7,086 nucleotides of DNA from Candidatus Peregrinibacteria bacterium (GTDB lineage: Bacteria; Patescibacteriota; Gracilibacteria; UBA1369; JACRIC01). The stretch spans positions 1-7,086 of the forward strand of contig JACRIC010000036.1 of assembly GCA_016235915.1 (NCBI GenBank), given 5' to 3'. Of this stretch, positions 4,123 to 7,086 are shown piece after piece. Numbering within the stretch: the first letter of the stretch is position 1; every line of letters begins with the position of its first letter. Made by a program: the position numbers and the translations under genes. The notes beneath the pieces were generated by a model, which worked only from the letters and a program-made list of their open reading frames with translations, ran no database searches and was not told where the DNA came from.

Positions 4123-7086
4123 TTATTCTTCTGCTTTTTTCGTTTTCAAGCTTTCTTCGAATGCTCTTTCCGCCTGACTCTTATCAAAAACTTGATTGGA
4201 TATTCCTTTAATAACGCCTTCTTGAATGGCGGTTTGAATAATATTGATCATGAGATCGGGATTTCCTTCAATCATTTTATCAAATTCATCTCCAAAGGCA
4301 TTAATGGCCTGATCTACTTTTGTTCTATTCGTTGCATAATCCCTTCGTTTAGGATCCAGAGGGGTTTCATAAATATCTTTGTACAATGTTTCTTGTCCAT
4401 ACGCGCGGCAGATCAATCGAACTATTTTTCTTACTTCTTCTTGCTGTGTTCTTGTTGCTGTTTTAGGATCCACGACACTTGCCGCATCTAAGGTTTCTTT
4501 ATCCAACCGATAATACGCTTGTTTATCATCATGTTTATAGATATTGGCGCAAATCGTATCGAAGGTCACAAAAGCTTTCAGGGAACGCTTCAATCTACTG
4601 AATTGCTTTATTTTTTCACCAAATAAAGCCATTTCGTCTTTTTCTAACGTTCCCAAGGATTTTATGTATTGGGAAAAACCAGCATAGACATTTGCCTTTG
4701 CTTTATCTGTCCATGCTTCTCCTGTTCCCACATTTGCCCGCAATGTTTTTTCTGCCTGCGTTGCTGTCACCAGCGGCATAATGACTTGCGCGTCATCATG
4801 ATCCATTTTTGTGGCGCTTCGGATGCCTTTTTCAATGCGTGTGTATGTTCGATCCGCCGGCAATACATACATCCATAGAAAGCGTTTCACTCTGGAATTT
4901 GGTTTAAAGCGTTTATCGCGATCATTCGCGTCTGGAGCGGCCTGCCACCAGTTCGCGACATGAGTTAAACTTTCTATGCTCCATGGTATTTCTGATTGAG
5001 GCTTTCCATCTTTATCTAATCTGGCTGTTTTTCCCGTAAAGAAATCTAGCCATGGTAACTGATTCAAAAATTCTCCATCCAGATTACCGAATCGATCCAA
5101 GCTTAAAATAGTATTCCCGTGGCTATTTTTTGCCGTTACCCCTTCAATGAGATAATACAATCGTGCCTCATTTGTTGATTTTCCTTTGGTAATCGTAAAA
5201 TCGATCATGCCTTCATACTCCTGCGGATCCACCCATTCTCCTCTTTTATGTTTTTCTAAGAGTTTTGCTAAATAGTCCGTTATGGTCACATTGTTCGGGC
5301 TTCCTTCGAGTTGATCGCCTTTTTCGTGAAATTGTTTTTTCTGGCTATTATATTTAGCATTGTTACTACTATGCCAGTCGTTGAATGTTCTCGCTCCCCA
5401 GAGATAATCTATGGCGAGCTGTAAATAGTCATCGACTGCGCTTTTTCCCTCTGGCATGCCTTGCTTTGACGGGATCATCAGTCTCCCTGGCAGGAATTTA
5501 TTGAGATTCTTCCACATGTGCGTATCATCCCAGCGGATCTGTCCCCTTTCGGATAGCGCGAGAAAGCAGGCTTTCATCTGATACTGGTCACTCGTACCAC
5601 TCATGATTTCCTGAATCTCCAAAATACTCATGGTTTTCATCGATTCCTGATACTTACTCACTTCTTCATGTTCGGCTTCGTGACGGATTCTTTCAAATTC
5701 ATATTTGACGTCTGTTGGGAGATTTTTTCCAACGGTCGAAAATCGGCGTTTTGTGTTGCGCTCATGACGGCGACTGATGTATTCATACACGCTTTTTATG
5801 AGGTGCCCGATTTCCCACGGCCCGATCCATGTGGTCTGGAGCCACCATTCGCGGATGGCGTTTGTGTGGATGGGGGCGTGCTCGCGGGGAGGCTCGGATT
5901 CCTTCTTCGATTTTTCGTCTCCTGCTCCTTTCTTTTTGGCTTCTTCCTCGGCCTTCTTTTTTGCTTCCTCGGTTTCTTTCAGCTCCTTCGCGCGCTTCTG
6001 CGCCGCAGTTTCCGCCTCGTCATGCGGCATTCCTGATGCCTCGAGCTCTTTTTTCCATTTTTCGCCTTCGTTTTTTGGATCGAATTTTTGGGCGTGGTGA
6101 TCCTGCCCCCAGCGGAGGAATTGCGCGAAGGTCATTTGGTCGCCATTTTTCACTTCCACTGAATGGTCGGTCACATTTTTTATCTGGCGGACGTTATTGA
6201 GATCACCGCCGGTGTACATTTTTTCGCCTTTTTTGACTTCCAGCGGAGGGTAGAGTTCTGGTTTTACATGATTCTGCTCCGCGTATTTCTGACTGTAGGT
6301 CGTGAGAGTGTCGCGAAGCTCGTCGATGCTGTCTATGGCTTTCTGGGCGCGGGTTCTTCTCATCCAGCTCGAAAATTCGCCGAAAGAGAGCTTGTTTTTC
6401 TGTTCTCTTGTATCTTTTCGGAATACAATTTCATCTTCAAGAACGATTTCTTTGTCCGTGACTTCCAGAATTTGTACACGTTTCGGGACGTATTTGTCAG
6501 GATCGTCGGGATCGCCATTGTTATATTCGAGTTCTATGCCTGCTTCTATTTTGAGACCGAGGAGATTCCAGCCAATCGTTTCCTCGAGTTTTGGCTTGTC
6601 TTCGATGATTTCTTGACCGGCGTTGTCCCTGAGAAATTTGTCGAGCCGCGCGATGGTGAAGACCTGCCCGTCTTTGGTCGCAATTTCCAGCGGCGTCCAC
6701 ACCTCATCCTCGCGATTTTTGGCAAGTTTGATTTTTTTCTTTTTCGTTTCGACATTTGCGATTTCGAGAACCGCCTTTTTTCCGGTGCGAGGGTCGTGGT
6801 ACTCGATTTTCGATCCGGGTTTGAGGCTGACTCCGAGTGAAATTTCAGCGGAGTCGATGAAATTTTGTTTTTCAAAATAATCGCTGACGAAACGATTGAT
6901 GCGATTCACGTGATCCACGATAGCGGCGAAAGTTTTGTCAAAGCGTTCTTCGAGAGCGAATTCCTGCGTTTTACAGCGGTATATTTGCTTTTTTTCGTAA
7001 CTGCCGACTTTGGAAAACGAAGCAATCTTTTTTTTGCATTCGGTTTTGTCTTTCGCGTTATAGCCCATGACGGCGGAGGCATCGGA
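4123..7086 (-). CDS. Large modular protein of unknown function; 5' end probably outside the window
   Basis: I do not recognise this gene. From the first visible ATG (7068-7066) it encodes 981 residues, but the frame stays open to base 7086 (SDASAV precedes that Met) and no Shine-Dalgarno motif precedes it, so the true start may lie to the right. No signal peptide or membrane segment is evident. Using numbering from that Met: 1-70, charged helical; three tandem related modules at about 79-150, 165-242 and 269-327, each G-x-x-(hydrophobic strand)-V-(T/E)-(D/T/K)-(strand)-TF/SF-xxF-xxW-R; 335-392, a lysine/glutamate-rich coiled-coil (KELKETEEAKKKAEEEAKKK); 395-480, tryptophan-rich (EWWLQTTWIGPWEIG) then charged; 480-975, mostly helical, with LPWLDFF (671-677), WSIESLTHVANWW (696-708) and LWMYVLPADRTYTRIEKG (731-748). 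It converges on abiEii. Sampled G+C is higher in the 5' half than the 3' half. A structural or substrate-binding role is conceivable, but nothing supports a specific function. Confidence 0.85.
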   Translation of the reverse strand, partial: SDASAVMGYNAKDKTECKKKIASFSKVGSYEKKQIYRCKTQEFALEERFDKTFAAIVDHVNRINRFVSDYFEKQNFIDSAEISLGVSLKPGSKIEYHDPRTGKKAVLEIANVETKKKKIKLAKNREDEVWTPLEIATKDGQVFTIARLDKFLRDNAGQEIIEDKPKLEETIGWNLLGLKIEAGIELEYNNGDPDDPDKYVPKRVQILEVTDKEIVLEDEIVFRKDTREQKNKLSFGEFSSWMRRTRAQKAIDSIDELRDTLTTYSQKYAEQNHVKPELYPPLEVKKGEKMYTGGDLNNVRQIKNVTDHSVEVKNGDQMTFAQFLRWGQDHHAQKFDPKNEGEKWKKELEASGMPHDEAETAAQKRAKELKETEEAKKKAEEEAKKKGAGDEKSKKESEPPREHAPIHTNAIREWWLQTTWIGPWEIGHLIKSVYEYISRRHERNTKRRFSTVGKNLPTDVKYEFERIRHEAEHEEVSKYQESMKTMSILEIQEIMSGTSDQYQMKACFLALSERGQIRWDDTHMWKNLNKFLPGRLMIPSKQGMPEGKSAVDDYLQLAIDYLWGARTFNDWHSSNNAKYNSQKKQFHEKGDQLEGSPNNVTITDYLAKLLEKHKRGEWVDPQEYEGMIDFTITKGKSTNEARLYYLIEGVTAKNSHGNTILSLDRFGNLDGEFLNQLPWLDFFTGKTARLDKDGKPQSEIPWSIESLTHVANWWQAAPDANDRDKRFKPNSRVKRFLWMYVLPADRTYTRIEKGIRSATKMDHDDAQVIMPLVTATQAEKTLRANVGTGEAWTDKAKANVYAGFSQYIKSLGTLEKDEMALFGEKIKQFSRLKRSLKAFVTFDTICANIYKHDDKQAYYRLDKETLDAASVVDPKTATRTQQEEVRKIVRLICRAYGQETLYKDIYETPLDPKRRDYATNRTKVDQAINAFGDEFDKMIEGNPDLMINIIQTAIQEGVIKGISNQVFDKSQAERAFEESLKTKKAEE
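6088..6834 (-). repeat. Three tandem protein-level modules within the large gene
   Basis: The three encoded modules align by pattern rather than DNA identity. Module 1: LKPGSKIEY ... VLEIANVETKKKKIKL ... VFTIARLDKFLRDNA. Module 2: LKIEAGIELEY ... VQILEVTDKEIVLE ... KLSFGEFSSWMRRTRAQ. Module 3: LEVKKGEKMY ... VRQIKNVTDHSVEV ... QMTFAQFLRWGQDHHAQ. Each has a G-led strand, an x-V-T-D-like turn between two strands and an F-x-x-F/W helix ending in a charged residue and alanine, which suggests a small beta-barrel capped by a helix. The copies are diverged, so the duplication is old. Confidence 0.6.

Noticed and set aside
3985..4491. 168-codon plus-strand frame after abiEii
   Set aside because: Most of it is antisense to the 3' end of the large minus-strand gene, and the rest runs through the inverted-repeat region.
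6163..6840. 225-codon plus-strand open frame opposite the large gene
   Set aside because: Phenylalanine-rich translation and full overlap with the better-supported minus-strand gene mark it as an antisense shadow; the shorter plus-strand frames at 4669-4878, 5668-6200 and 6302-6880 are rejected likewise.
1..7086. CRISPR array, tRNA, rRNA or riboswitch
   Set aside because: No regularly spaced repeats were seen, and the intergenic gaps (93, 183-192 and 169 bp) show no cloverleaf or aptamer I recognise; no T-box-like leader fits in the 93 bp before thrS.

Overview
This window looks like a compact bacterial chromosome segment from a member of the candidate phyla radiation (CPR/Patescibacteria). 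The pointers are a threonyl-tRNA synthetase lacking the N-terminal TGS domain, start codons with no clear Shine-Dalgarno motif, small toxin-antitoxin modules, and a very large gene of no family I recognise. The TGA codons at the ends of vapB, thrS and abiEii fall at natural protein ends and no gene has an internal TGA. That argues for the standard code and against the lineages that read TGA as glycine (Gracilibacteria, SR1). Placement below this level, for example near Peregrinibacteria, is only a guess.

Layout, left to right. (1) On the minus strand, a VapB-like antitoxin and the first 37 codons of a VapC PIN-domain toxin (overlapping ATGA junction) run off the left edge. (2) A 93-bp divergent region holds overlapping candidate promoters for vapBC and for thrS. 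(3) thrS on the plus strand encodes a 596-residue ThrRS with intact editing and catalytic motifs, no TGS domain, and a set of unusual active-site replacements. (4) A 183- to 192-bp intergenic region holds a TGTCATCC-type dispersed repeat, a hairpin repeat, a TATAAT promoter and a palindromic candidate operator. (5) abiEi and abiEii form a two-gene type IV toxin-antitoxin operon, 3 bp apart. The 32-bp sequence before the operon recurs, 30/32 identical, across the abiEii stop codon, so the cassette is bracketed by direct repeats that each fold into a long hairpin. (6) A 169-bp convergent intergenic region holds several inverted repeats. (7) A minus-strand gene of at least 981 codons is open at the right edge. 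It encodes a soluble, charged protein with three tandem copies of a beta-rich module, a coiled-coil and a long helical C-terminal region of unknown function.

The essential housekeeping gene thrS thus sits between two unrelated toxin-antitoxin loci, vapBC (probable RNase toxin) and abiE (nucleotidyltransferase toxin). The most interesting points are the repeat-bracketed abiE cassette, whose hairpin arms differ only by changes that keep plus-strand RNA pairing, and the large modular protein. Nothing here was checked against a database; family names come from motif recognition.
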